Counted from the stretch's first letter, positions 6,868 to 14,059 are shown. The stretch is DNA of 14,375 nucleotides from Cyclobacteriaceae bacterium (GCA_025363495.1 JANYDR010000407.1:1-14375); one strand, 5' to 3'. Numbers and translations: made by a program. Notes: generated from the letters alone by a model not told the origin.

Positions 6868-7380
6868 TTAATTTGACCAAGCCTTGATCCTTGTTTGAAC
6901 TTCAGCCTGCATTTCTGAATTGTTCTTATAGATGAGATTGGAATTGACCAAAGTGGTGATTCTTACAATTGCCTCCGGCTTTGTTACAAGCCCTTGATCC
7001 ACGAGCTGATCAAATATCCAAAGCATGCCATGATATTCGATGCATAATTTTTTTGCATGATTCCGAACGGGCTTATCACTACTTAGGATAACCGCATCAC
7101 CAAGCTTTTTTGCAATAAAAACAACGGATCGATCTTCAGGAGTAAGTGCTTTCGGGTAGTCTTCAGTCATCAGAGATGCCTGCTCCGCACCCGAAAGCAC
7201 GTGAACGGTTAATTTATTGCTTGTCTTATAACCTTCCAGAATTTGTTGCTGATCAGGATACAGTTCATTTAAAACATCTGCTGTTGTATGGATGTCTAAA
7301 TTCAGCCCAAAGAACCTACCTGTGAGTTGTAGCTCAATTACATCAATGAAGATGCAGGCATCCGTTACAACAATTTTCAT
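6868..7380 (-). CDS. PIN-domain protein, putative toxin of an Xre/ImmA-PIN pair
   Basis: A 170-residue protein with the PIN nuclease pattern: a first beta strand ending in the acidic Asp7 (KIVVTDACIFID), Glu39 in DVLNEL, Asp83 in PEDRSVVFIA, and Asp102 in ILSSDKPVR. These four acidic residues bind the metal ions that cut RNA in PIN ribonucleases. The C-terminal 50 residues are helical and charged. Its ATG overlaps the stop of the upstream HTH-metallopeptidase gene by one base (TGATG at 7382-7378), which indicates translational coupling and a functional pair. Pairing of a COG2856/ImmA-like HTH protein with a PIN protein is a known toxin-antitoxin-like layout. The exact RNA target cannot be read from sequence. 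Confidence 0.85.
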   Translation of the reverse strand: MKIVVTDACIFIDVIELQLTGRFFGLNLDIHTTADVLNELYPDQQQILEGYKTSNKLTVHVLSGAEQASLMTEDYPKALTPEDRSVVFIAKKLGDAVILSSDKPVRNHAKKLCIEYHGMLWIFDQLVDQGLVTKPEAIVRITTLVNSNLIYKNNSEMQAEVQTRIKAWSN

Positions 7381-8435
7381 CAGGCCAGCACAAGATTCTT
7401 TTCACGGAATTCTGCAAGCTTCTGATTATTTAATGAAGCTGCTTTGCTCATGGAGATAAGTTCTTCACCAAGTGCGCGGAAGAGTAATTGATTAAATCTT
7501 CTGGATTGTTCCTGTCCCTTATACTCAAAAGGTTCTTCAGTTTTGTACCCGGATTGACTTATGAAGAACATGAATTGCTTAAAGTAGCTTTCAGAGATTA
7601 CTCCCAGGTCTTTCATCCTGTAAGCAATTGCTTGAATTGAAATGCCATACTGCTGCTTGATAGGCCCTATTTCGGGAAGTAGAATTTTAGATCTGTTTTT
7701 CCCTACCTCTTTATATAGAGTGTCTTCCGGAAGCAGCATAGCTGCAGCGAAATAATTGCAATACTTTTCCTTCTGCTTGTCAGTAAGCCCTCCCAAGTTC
7801 ATGATGAGGTGACCTAACTCATGTAGAGCAGTAAAGCGTTTTCTATCGAGTGACTTAGTTTCGGTTTTATTCAAAACAATCACAGGGATTTTACCATTGT
7901 TTGCCCAAGTTGAAAGACCATCAAATCCATCGGAGGATTCAATTTCGATGACTTTAATTTTGTTGTCTTCCAGTAATTCAATCAGATTGAAAATGGGGTC
8001 GTTCCCAAGCTTCCATTTACTTCTGAGATCTTTCGCAAGATCTTCAACATCACTATTCGACTGAATGGGCCGATCTTTATAACTGATTGAGAAATCAGTA
8101 GGTATGTTCAAAATCTCCTCCAGTTCGAGATAGCGCGAAAGAACATCCTTGGTTTTTTCTTCCAAGCTCTTTCTGTCTTTTACAGGAAAGCGTTGGCGTT
8201 TTCTAAAATCAATTTCTCCAATTTCAACTACTTCCTTTCTGAAAAAGTAATCAGGACGGACACCGAGAGCATCACATAGATAGCCGATCATTTCACTATC
8301 CGGCATGAAGTCTCCCTTCTCGTATTTGTGAAGAGACTGCCGGGTTACACGATTTTCCAGCTTTTCAGCCAGATCATGTAAGGAAAGACCAGCCATAATT
8401 CTAGCCGATTTTAGCCTTTCAGCAAATTGATTCAT
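7380..8435 (-). CDS. Xre-type HTH regulator fused to ImmA/IrrE (M78) metallopeptidase
   Basis: A 351-residue protein. Residues 5-63 form an Xre-type helix-turn-helix (LKSARIMAGLSLHDLAEKL, then SLHKYEKGDFMPD). Residues about 150-260 carry an ImmA/IrrE zincin domain with the HELGH zinc motif at 205-209 and a downstream EKYCNYFAAAMLLP segment (223-236) typical of the family. Such proteins act as repressors that are removed or act by proteolysis on DNA damage or infection signals. It is the first gene of an operon with the PIN protein. A TTG / TACTTTTG promoter at 8510-8540 drives it, and a GTTTACAAAA motif that overlaps the -7 element suggests self-repression. It would serve as antitoxin and regulator of the PIN protein, and possibly of the divergent operon at 9021. 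Confidence 0.88.
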   Translation of the reverse strand: MNQFAERLKSARIMAGLSLHDLAEKLENRVTRQSLHKYEKGDFMPDSEMIGYLCDALGVRPDYFFRKEVVEIGEIDFRKRQRFPVKDRKSLEEKTKDVLSRYLELEEILNIPTDFSISYKDRPIQSNSDVEDLAKDLRSKWKLGNDPIFNLIELLEDNKIKVIEIESSDGFDGLSTWANNGKIPVIVLNKTETKSLDRKRFTALHELGHLIMNLGGLTDKQKEKYCNYFAAAMLLPEDTLYKEVGKNRSKILLPEIGPIKQQYGISIQAIAYRMKDLGVISESYFKQFMFFISQSGYKTEEPFEYKGQEQSRRFNQLLFRALGEELISMSKAASLNNQKLAEFREKNLVLA

Positions 8436-8509
8436 ATAAGATGGTTTTAATGAGAGACGTGCAAGTAATAGTACTGTTGTAGTAACAGGTCATAGATGGA
8501 ATAGGTTTA

Positions 8510-8540
8510 CAAAAGTATAAATATTCTATACAAATGTCAA
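8510..8540 (-). promoter_or_regulatory. Bacteroidota-type promoter of the Xre/ImmA-PIN operon
   Basis: On the minus strand, TTGA (8540-8537) is followed after 19 bases by TACTTTTG (8517-8510), matching the Bacteroidota TTG / TAnnTTTG consensus. The start codon is about 75 bases downstream. GTTTACAAAA (8505-8514) overlaps the -7 element and is repeated at 8628-8634, 8641-8650 and, inverted, 8669-8677. Confidence 0.6.
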
Positions 8541-8627
8541 CTACACCTGTAAATCTGTCAGTGACATGAAATAAGCCTTATTGCATAGTAAATTGCCATT
8601 TTACGGAACTTTTGGCGGAAACTGTTG

Positions 8628-8677
8628 GTTTACATACTATGTTTACAAAATGGAATTAAATATGTATATTTGTAAAC
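8628..8677. promoter_or_regulatory. Operator-like cluster of GTTTACA motifs
   Basis: GTTTACAT (8628-8635) and GTTTACAAA (8641-8649) are direct copies 13 bases apart. GTTTACAAA and TTTGTAAAC (8669-8677) form a perfect 9-bp inverted repeat with a 19-base spacer. The same motif lies on the Xre/ImmA promoter. This pattern fits operators for the Xre-type regulator encoded next door. Confidence 0.55.
8642..8672 (+). promoter_or_regulatory. Possible plus-strand promoter inside the operator cluster
   Basis: TTTA (8642-8645) and TATATTTG (8665-8672) are 19 bases apart and match the TTTG / TAnnTTTG consensus except for one base in the -33 element. It would point towards the ubiquitin-like cassette at 9021, with a hairpin (8706-8736) in between. 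Both promoter elements lie within the inverted GTTTACAAA repeat. Confidence 0.4.
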
Positions 8678-8698
8678 TAATGAATAGAATGAAAAAGA

Positions 8699-8738
8699 CA
8701 TAAAAAAATCAGGAGGCTTAATGAACCCCCTGATTTGG
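8699..8738 (-). terminator. Hairpin, best read as a minus-strand terminator
   Basis: AAATCAGG-AGG and CC-CCTGATTT form a stem of eight perfect pairs plus two more beyond one mismatch, around a loop rich in A and T. On the minus strand it is followed by seven T, so it would end transcription coming from the right. On the plus strand the T run is poor (TTTGG). Confidence 0.55.
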
Positions 8739-8739
8739 T

Positions 8740-9020
8740 AATAAATGGGAAAACCAGGTCTGGTAAACCTGATTGACTTTAATATTTGCATTGCAAGTCT
8801 ACTTGATCCCTCCTTATTATCCAAATCAGATTGGGTCATTCCAGTATGTGGTGAGTTCAGCCTCTGCAACCCAAAACCCAACTAGTACCCGAAGGAAGGC
8901 AGCAATTGCATTTTTAAGAATCGACCTGAACTGGTTGAAGCAGCCATTAAAAATGGATCGAGCATCAGATGCTTTGATTGACGGCTTTTAATAATCCATT
9001 AAAAATAAATTATTATTAAA
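8740..9020. other. Gene-free stretch before the ubiquitin-like cassette
   Basis: No convincing gene. Visible are a small hairpin CAGGT-CTGGTAA-ACCTG (8756-8772 area), the odd palindrome TTGCATTGCAA (about 8786-8796), and TTGGGT / ACCCAA pairing across about 8833-8881. Together with the minus-strand terminator at 8699 the stretch could encode a minus-strand small RNA of under 300 bases. The last 40 bases before 9021 are almost pure A and T, a common Bacteroidota leader. Confidence 0.35.
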
Positions 9021-9299
9021 ATGAACACACAAAATAGCGGAGATGCAACCGCAGACAAAGTTAAAGTGCATACTATTATCGTGAATGGCCGTGAAAAGGA
9101 ATTTGCAGGAAAGGAAATTTCATTTGAACAAGTCATTGTACTTGCATTCGGTGCGGTTTTACCCAATCCCAATATTTCTTACACAGTGACTTATAAGAGA
9201 GGTGAGGGTAACAAGCCCGAAGGCTCTCTTGTTGCCGGTGAATCAGTTAAGGTAAAAGAAGGAATGATATTCAATGCTACCGCAACTGATAAGTCATAG
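9021..9299 (+). CDS. Multi_ubiq-type ubiquitin-like protein (single domain)
   Basis: A 92-residue protein. After a polar leader (1-13) comes one beta-grasp domain of the multiubiquitin family: HTIIVNGREKEFAGKEISFE (17-36), a VLAFG segment, YTVTYKRGEGNKPEGSL (54-70) and the ending VKVKEGMIFNATATDKS. Only one copy is present, where some relatives have several in tandem. There is no C-terminal di-glycine; the chain ends in TDKS, as I remember for other members. In prokaryotic ubiquitin-like operons this protein is the modifier used by a neighbouring E1-like enzyme. Its end overlaps the E1-like gene by 26 bases, so the two are coupled. Confidence 0.88.
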   Translation: MNTQNSGDATADKVKVHTIIVNGREKEFAGKEISFEQVIVLAFGAVLPNPNISYTVTYKRGEGNKPEGSLVAGESVKVKEGMIFNATATDKS

Positions 9300-10449
9300 C
9301 CCGGATTTGTTTCAACTCTGGGAAGAGGGTCTGTCTCTTGAGATTAGAGATGGATACCTCCTTGTTCATGATGTTCCGTTTGTCAATAGCCGCAAGGCTA
9401 TTGACTATGGAACCCTGGTGTCTACGTTGAATCTCGCAGGAGATAAAACCACGACACCGGAAACGCATGTTGCCTATTTTATTGGCGATATTCCTTGTGA
9501 CAAAGAAGGCAATCCGATACAATCAATAATTAATTCCCCTGCACCTCAAGCGTTGTCAGCGGGAATCTTCATTAATGTTACGTTCTCCAGTAAGCCAAAG
9601 GATGGGTACAAAAATTACTTTGATAAGATCACTACCTATCTGAGTATTATTTGTAATCCTGCCAAAGCTTTGGATGATACCGTTACTGAACGAAAATTTA
9701 AAGTGTATCCTACTGAAGGTGATGAAGATTCTGTCTTTCAGTATTATGACAGTAATACTTCACGCGCTGGAATTGGTGTAGTATCGGATAAGCTTAAAGG
9801 ACACAAGATTGCTATTATAGGCTTGGGTGGAACGGGTGCGTATATACTGGATGGTATTGCGAAAACTCCAGTAAAGGAAATTCATCTTTTTGATGGTGAT
9901 TGGTTTTTGCAGCACAATGCCTTCCGAGCGCCAGGAGCACCTAGTATTGATACCTTGAAAGAGCGACAAAAGAAAGTCGATTATTTTCATGGGATTTACT
10001 CCCGAATGCATCGTGGTATTTTTAAGCATGGATACGTTGAGGAAACAACTCTTCATGAATTGGATGCTATGGATTTTGTTTTCATCGCTATTGATAAAGG
10101 TGAGATCAAAAAGCCTATCATGAAGTATCTTGAGCAAATCAACAAACCGTTTATTGATGTTGGGATGGGACTTCACTTGGTAGATGATAAGCTCATTGGT
10201 ATTGTTGCTTTAACAACCAGCGTTTCGGAGAAGAGAGATCATGTTTGGAATGGACGAGTATCTTTTGCTGATAATCAAGCCAATGATTACACGAAAAATA
10301 TTCAGATAGCTGAATTGAACTCGCTTAATGCCGCGTTGGCCATTATCAAATGGAAAAAGCTGCTTGGTTTCTATCAAGATTTAGAGAAAGAGTTGCATAG
10401 TAATTATTCGATTAATGTAAACATGTTGCTTAGTGAAGATCATACATAA
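9274..10449 (+). CDS. ThiF/E1-like adenylyltransferase with an N-terminal DUF6791-type region
   Basis: A 391-residue protein. Residues 20-160 form an N-terminal region of DUF6791 type (VHDVPFVNSRK, HVAYFIGDIPC). Residues 165-390 are a ThiF/MoeB/E1 Rossmann fold: nucleotide loop IIGLGGTGAY (181-190), then HLFDGDWFLQHNAFRAPGA (204-222), which supplies the acidic, Asn and Arg residues that hold ATP. It should activate the C-terminus of the preceding ubiquitin-like protein by adenylation. The stretch FVFIAIDKG (268-276), where many E1 relatives have a cysteine, has none, and no CxxC zinc knuckle is seen. The ATG at 9274 overlaps the modifier gene; the conserved-looking part starts about eight residues later. 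The end overlaps the next gene by 17 bases. Confidence 0.87.
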   Translation: MLPQLISHSPDLFQLWEEGLSLEIRDGYLLVHDVPFVNSRKAIDYGTLVSTLNLAGDKTTTPETHVAYFIGDIPCDKEGNPIQSIINSPAPQALSAGIFINVTFSSKPKDGYKNYFDKITTYLSIICNPAKALDDTVTERKFKVYPTEGDEDSVFQYYDSNTSRAGIGVVSDKLKGHKIAIIGLGGTGAYILDGIAKTPVKEIHLFDGDWFLQHNAFRAPGAPSIDTLKERQKKVDYFHGIYSRMHRGIFKHGYVEETTLHELDAMDFVFIAIDKGEIKKPIMKYLEQINKPFIDVGMGLHLVDDKLIGIVALTTSVSEKRDHVWNGRVSFADNQANDYTKNIQIAELNSLNAALAIIKWKKLLGFYQDLEKELHSNYSINVNMLLSEDHT

Positions 10450-10782
10450 GTTTGTTGAATACATTCCGAATCAATTGGAAGATGGAATGCTCTATGTCTC
10501 AATCGAGTTTGGCACAGCAGTGCACAAATGCATGTGTGGATGTGGTAACGAGGTGGTAACCCCGTTATCACCCACCGATTGGGAATTAATTTATAATGGT
10601 GAAACAGTATCCCTTTATCCATCCATTGGCAATTGGGGATTTAAGTGTGAATCACATTATTGGATTACACGAAGTAAAGTAAAATTTGCTGAGAAGTGGT
10701 CTCTCAAAAAATTAAAGCGAATCGTGAGCGAGATAAATTTTTTAAGAGTAGATTTTTTGACGATGAGGATAAAGCTAAATGA
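10433..10782 (+). pseudogene. DUF6527 zinc-binding protein with a probable one-base frameshift
   Basis: It starts with GTG (10433) inside the E1-like gene; the protein begins HKFVEYIPNQLEDG after a short lead. Likely zinc ligands are KCMCGCGNE (about 32-40) and KCESHYW (about 70-76), with TPLSPTDW and LYPSIGNW between, as in DUF6527. The uninterrupted frame runs to 10936, but after EKWSLKK (to base 10711) it becomes unlike the family and runs antisense into the next gene. The -1 frame instead gives KANRERDKFFKSRFFDDED and a TGA at 10780-10782, a natural ending. One A missing from the A6 run at 10706-10711 explains this. DUF6527 travels with Multi_ubiq and ThiF genes and may be the treble-clef, ligase-like partner; that role is inference. 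Confidence 0.7.
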
Positions 10783-10836
10783 CTTCCATTGTGAATTTGA
10801 TGCAATAGTAAGACTCAATCCTTTATTCAAGGCTAC

Positions 10837-11745
10837 TCAGAAAATAGAATTCAGGATGAAGGTCTCTTTAACTCTTCCACTTTTTAGAAAGACAGTTGTG
10901 CTTTCGAAAACTCCAGTGCAGTTTTTGTTGAAATAAGTTAACAAAATGTTTGATGCTGCATCCTCCGTTAATCCACTGCCAAGTGCACCAGAAATGGGCT
11001 TACCATCATCGGTAATGAAGTCAAATCTCCAGGATTCAAGCAGAATTCCTTTTAGGATTCCTTTCAACTGAATTTCCTTTTGAGTAGTTGTGGTTTCGGC
11101 TACGCGTTCGTATGCCACTTCAACATCGTGCGGTTCTAGTGACGCCCGAATTCCGCCTGACTCAACAGTAAGGCCCGCCTTGTCATCAGAAACTATTTTC
11201 AAAAATTGACGCAATCCAGTCAATGTTCTGTGAGGCACGTTATCCAGAGATGCAGCAAAATCTTCATCGCTTTTTGCAGATGACGCAATCAAGTTTGAAA
11301 CATAGGACAAGGAATCGGAAACTTGGCCTTCGTTAAACAAATTACTGTCTTCGATTTTTGATAATTCAACACCAAACGAACCCCTTGGCAAAGCGGTTAG
11401 AAATAGTTTGGCATCATAAGCGTTTTTCAACTGTCCTCTTGCACCGACTTTTCCGTACCCACGTTGTGCAAGGTCTGCATGAACCATTTTTTGAAATGGA
11501 AGAATTGCCTTGCTAATAAAAGTTGCGTCTATTCCCATTGAACCGTGCACCGGTTGACCCGAGAACACCAGCGTAACAGAAGGCTCTTTTGCGCTTATAG
11601 GTAGTTCAGCTAACTGTTTTTTGAGTGACTCCAATTTTTTCTCCAACGAAAAACTCATCAGTGGATGACCGGCCATTCCTTCTGCAAGCCTCTCCGCGTC
11701 CAGAATCTGAACTTTTATATTTTCTCTTTGTCTCCGCAGGTTCAT
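10837..11745 (-). CDS. Unknown 302-residue protein paired with DUF6932
   Basis: I do not recognise this family by name. Residues 1-50 are charged and helical, probably a coiled coil (LEKKLESLKKQLAELP at 34-49). A compact alpha/beta part follows, with VTLVFSGQPVHGSMGIDATF (57-76), YGKVGARGQLKNAYDAKLFLTALPRGSFGVEL (about 97-128), and a C-terminal region with WRFDFITDDGKPISGALG (about 239-256). There is no signal peptide or membrane helix, and no nuclease or ATPase motif I can point to. Its ATG overlaps the stop of the DUF6932 gene by four bases (TCAT at 11742-11745), so they are translated together and probably work together. It converges on the DUF6527 gene with a 54-base gap and no clear terminator. 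Confidence 0.7.
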   Translation of the reverse strand: MNLRRQRENIKVQILDAERLAEGMAGHPLMSFSLEKKLESLKKQLAELPISAKEPSVTLVFSGQPVHGSMGIDATFISKAILPFQKMVHADLAQRGYGKVGARGQLKNAYDAKLFLTALPRGSFGVELSKIEDSNLFNEGQVSDSLSYVSNLIASSAKSDEDFAASLDNVPHRTLTGLRQFLKIVSDDKAGLTVESGGIRASLEPHDVEVAYERVAETTTTQKEIQLKGILKGILLESWRFDFITDDGKPISGALGSGLTEDAASNILLTYFNKNCTGVFESTTVFLKSGRVKETFILNSIF

Positions 11746-12299
11746 AGGATTAACGAATTTAGATATATAACTGCATCATTGTCAATAGTTACCGTATTTA
11801 ATTCTACAGATAGCATACCCTTCCAAACTGCGTTTCTGTTATGTGAAAATAAATGCGTCCAATATCGAGAGTATTCCACAGTTAGCATAGGATTCCAAGA
11901 GGCATCAAAAGGATAATGATCCAGTTTAAAATTATTTTTTGACAAATCACTATCTCTGAACTCTGGAAATAGAGTGATTAAATTTTGCTGAAAGTTTAGA
12001 TCATAACCCCAAAAAATAGTCACTACATCTAAATCTCTGGGTGCGCGATTTTCAATTACCTCGATATTCTCAAGAAAACTTCCATCTAACCACTGGATCG
12101 CGTTAAATAAGTTGTGAGTTCTGAGAATGTCTCTGAATCGCAAAAAATTCAGGAGTATTTCTTTTCTTTCGGGAGAGGTTGCAAATCGTTGACATAGCTC
12201 CAGGCTCGTACAAGGGTAAGGTGAAAGCTCCGTTGGAACTCTTGGATCCCCAAGATGAGGTGGGATAACATGGTTATGATCAAACGGTGGTATTGGCAT
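11742..12299 (-). CDS. DUF6932 family, nucleotidyltransferase-like protein
   Basis: A 185-residue protein starting MPIPPFDHNHVIPPHLGDP, the hallmark opening of DUF6932, followed by SPYPCTSLELCQRFATSPER (26-45). Residues 69-93 read QWLDGSFLE...RDLDVVT: a GS motif followed 15 residues later by Asp-x-Asp, the active-site layout of the polymerase-beta-like nucleotidyltransferase fold. Conserved aromatics appear near 150-165 (VEYSRYW, HLFSHNRNAVWKG). A role transferring a nucleotide to a partner or small molecule is inferred from the fold only. The gene lies 21 bases after the integrase-methylase chimera on the same strand and overlaps the 302-residue gene, forming one operon. Confidence 0.8.
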   Translation of the reverse strand: MPIPPFDHNHVIPPHLGDPRVPTELSPYPCTSLELCQRFATSPERKEILLNFLRFRDILRTHNLFNAIQWLDGSFLENIEVIENRAPRDLDVVTIFWGYDLNFQQNLITLFPEFRDSDLSKNNFKLDHYPFDASWNPMLTVEYSRYWTHLFSHNRNAVWKGMLSVELNTVTIDNDAVIYLNSLIL

Positions 12300-12320
12300 A
12301 CGTGTTTCTTTTTCTCATTG

Positions 12321-13982
12321 CTATTCAAACAACCCCCCATACCCTTCCTTCGGTTCTTCCGCAACATTCTTCTTTTTCTCCTTACCTGCCTTCTTCTTAT
12401 CCCACAATCCGGCCTTTACTTCTTCCTCGTGGATTTTGTGATTGAGTTCTAAGAGGCGTTTGAGAATTTCTTTGCGGGCCTCGGGGTGGATGGTGTAGCG
12501 CACGCGGTCATTCTCGGGCAGGTAGTCTACTTCATAGAAATTGTGGCGAAGCTGAATATCCTGCCAGCCGTAGGCTTCTAATACGGCCTGGTCCATTTGC
12601 ACATGCAGTTCGCGAAGTTTCAAAATATCTAAGTGGGCCTTTTCGCAAACCTCACGTGGTTGCTTGCTTTGTGCTACAATATCGATGCTTGTTAAGTATT
12701 GTGAGTGAACGAGGTTATAGATTTTGGTTAAACCTAATTGAGTTAGAGTCATTATTTGGTTTCGCACATTATTACATAGTTCGCCAATGGTTCCTAGTGT
12801 TCGATGAGTTTCGTCACTTATACCAATTGGCAGCGGGAAAGTTTCAAATACATCTCTCACAGAGTAATTAAGTGTGCCACCCCCAAGGGTAGAACTGTAT
12901 TTCCAACACCATTCTTCGTGAAAGCATGAATTAATTATTGATAAAATGAAAGGCTCATCGTATGGCAACACAATAAGTTTGTGCATAAATACTTGATCCT
13001 TGTTAACCTTTGAAAATTTAACATATTTGGTAACGGCAGCACAAACAAGGGCAAATTCGACAGATCTTAATCTTTGATACAATTCGGGTCTTTTATCCCA
13101 AAATTTCCAAAAAGAAAGTTCATGAATTTGCTTTCCATTTGCATATACCTCATCGCGCTGAGGCTTAACCTTTTCAACCACCACGTTAAAACATTCAACA
13201 TAACTTGATGCCTTTTCTATTGTTAGGTCTTTAAAGTCGATAATATATCTTGAAGCCCTTTGATCAAAATTTGAGTTGATATCGTCACCACTTAAGTAGA
13301 GACGAACAACTTCTGAATTCCTTTCATCACTTGCAATCAGTCTTCTGCCCTCATTTTCATTCAAAACAAATCCAATATTTTTTAAACAGATGTTTACGAT
13401 CTTCTTGAAGTTGGAAAGGTATTTCATGGTGGTATTGTGATCGCACTTGCGAACGGACTTCAACCAGAATTCATAGTCGGTAATAAACTCGTAGTTCATG
13501 TCTTTGATGTTCATATCATCGACATTGTACTTCCACTTCATGAAGTCGCGCGTGTGTTTTTTGGAAGTAGTGTAGCGTTCGAAGGTGAGGGGTGAGAATT
13601 CTTGACCGATTAACTCTTTCATTTGTTTGTTGTGGTGCTCAAAGATTTGGAGGAGCATGCGCGGTCGCTCGGTGACGATATCCAACCATTTCACTTTGAA
13701 GGTATGCATGGTTAAGGCTTTGCCTTCATTCATTATTTCACGCTGGTAGTCAAACGCACGAACGCGCATCGCATCGAGTAAAGAATTTGTTCTCTTGGCT
13801 TCTTCTGAGTTGCCTTTCATCTTACCAGCTTCAGCAGACCACTGCTCTTCACGGATGTAAAACTTTGTGGTGACTTCAAAGCGCTCACCGCTGAGTGTGA
13901 CACGCATATAAATTGGAACTAACCCGGATGTTGTTGCGCGAGACTTCCGCGCATAAAAGAGGACTGAAATTGTGTGACTCAT
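12321..13982 (-). CDS. Chimera: tyrosine-integrase DNA-binding half fused to the C-terminal half of an MmeI-like methylase
   Basis: From the ATG at 13982 the protein has 553 residues. Residues 1-95 are a Bacteroidota integrase arm-binding domain (MSHTISVLFYARKSRATTSG, then TKFYI). Residues 105-200 are the SAM-like core-binding domain, ending NFKKIVNICLKN. At about residue 201 (bases 13375-13388) the text changes to GFVLNENEGRRLIASDERN and SGDDINSN, which belongs to MmeI-type methylases. The rest is their target-recognition and C-terminal region (RYIIDF, KVKPQRDEV, YSVRDVFETFPLP, LRELHVQMDQAVLEAYGW, LLELNHKIHEEE). The integrase catalytic domain (R-H-R-Y) and the methylase and nuclease domains are all missing. 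An internal deletion that happened to join in frame is the simplest origin. The product can bind DNA at most. TTG at 14039 could add 19 residues. Confidence 0.85.
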   Translation of the reverse strand: MSHTISVLFYARKSRATTSGLVPIYMRVTLSGERFEVTTKFYIREEQWSAEAGKMKGNSEEAKRTNSLLDAMRVRAFDYQREIMNEGKALTMHTFKVKWLDIVTERPRMLLQIFEHHNKQMKELIGQEFSPLTFERYTTSKKHTRDFMKWKYNVDDMNIKDMNYEFITDYEFWLKSVRKCDHNTTMKYLSNFKKIVNICLKNIGFVLNENEGRRLIASDERNSEVVRLYLSGDDINSNFDQRASRYIIDFKDLTIEKASSYVECFNVVVEKVKPQRDEVYANGKQIHELSFWKFWDKRPELYQRLRSVEFALVCAAVTKYVKFSKVNKDQVFMHKLIVLPYDEPFILSIINSCFHEEWCWKYSSTLGGGTLNYSVRDVFETFPLPIGISDETHRTLGTIGELCNNVRNQIMTLTQLGLTKIYNLVHSQYLTSIDIVAQSKQPREVCEKAHLDILKLRELHVQMDQAVLEAYGWQDIQLRHNFYEVDYLPENDRVRYTIHPEARKEILKRLLELNHKIHEEEVKAGLWDKKKAGKEKKKNVAEEPKEGYGGLFE

Positions 13983-13989
13983 GGCACCT
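13982..13989. repeat. Further arm-type-like motif over the integrase start
   Basis: TGGCACCT, the unit of the terminal arm-type sites, occurs once more exactly at the start codon of the integrase remnant. Binding here could lower its own expression. One 8-base match is weak evidence on its own. Confidence 0.3.
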
Positions 13990-14033
13990 AAGTTTTGGTT
14001 AAAGTTGGTTTGTATTAGCGCCTGATTCAAGAT

Positions 14034-14059
14034 GTTCAAAAGCGATTCGGCTCTTGAAC
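14034..14059. promoter_or_regulatory. 26-bp near-perfect palindrome upstream of the integrase
   Basis: GTTCAAAAGC (14034-14043) and GCTCTTGAAC (14050-14059) are inverted repeats with one mismatch around a 6-base centre. It lies 52 bases upstream of the integrase ATG. It may be an operator for an integrase regulator or part of the recombination region. Confidence 0.45.

Noticed and set aside
8773..8991. Plus-strand frame of 72 codons before the ubiquitin-like gene
   Set aside because: There is no family resemblance or ribosome binding site, and composition is that of noncoding DNA.
10706..10712. Programmed -1 frameshift in DUF6527
   Set aside because: The frame-0 codons CTC AAA AAA TTA do not form a good X-XXY-YYZ slippery heptamer. 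An indel in the A run is simpler, although transcript slippage remains possible.
13983..14039. TTG start adding 19 residues to the integrase chimera
   Set aside because: Integrases of this type begin at the MSHTISVLFYARKS segment, which is at the ATG 13982.
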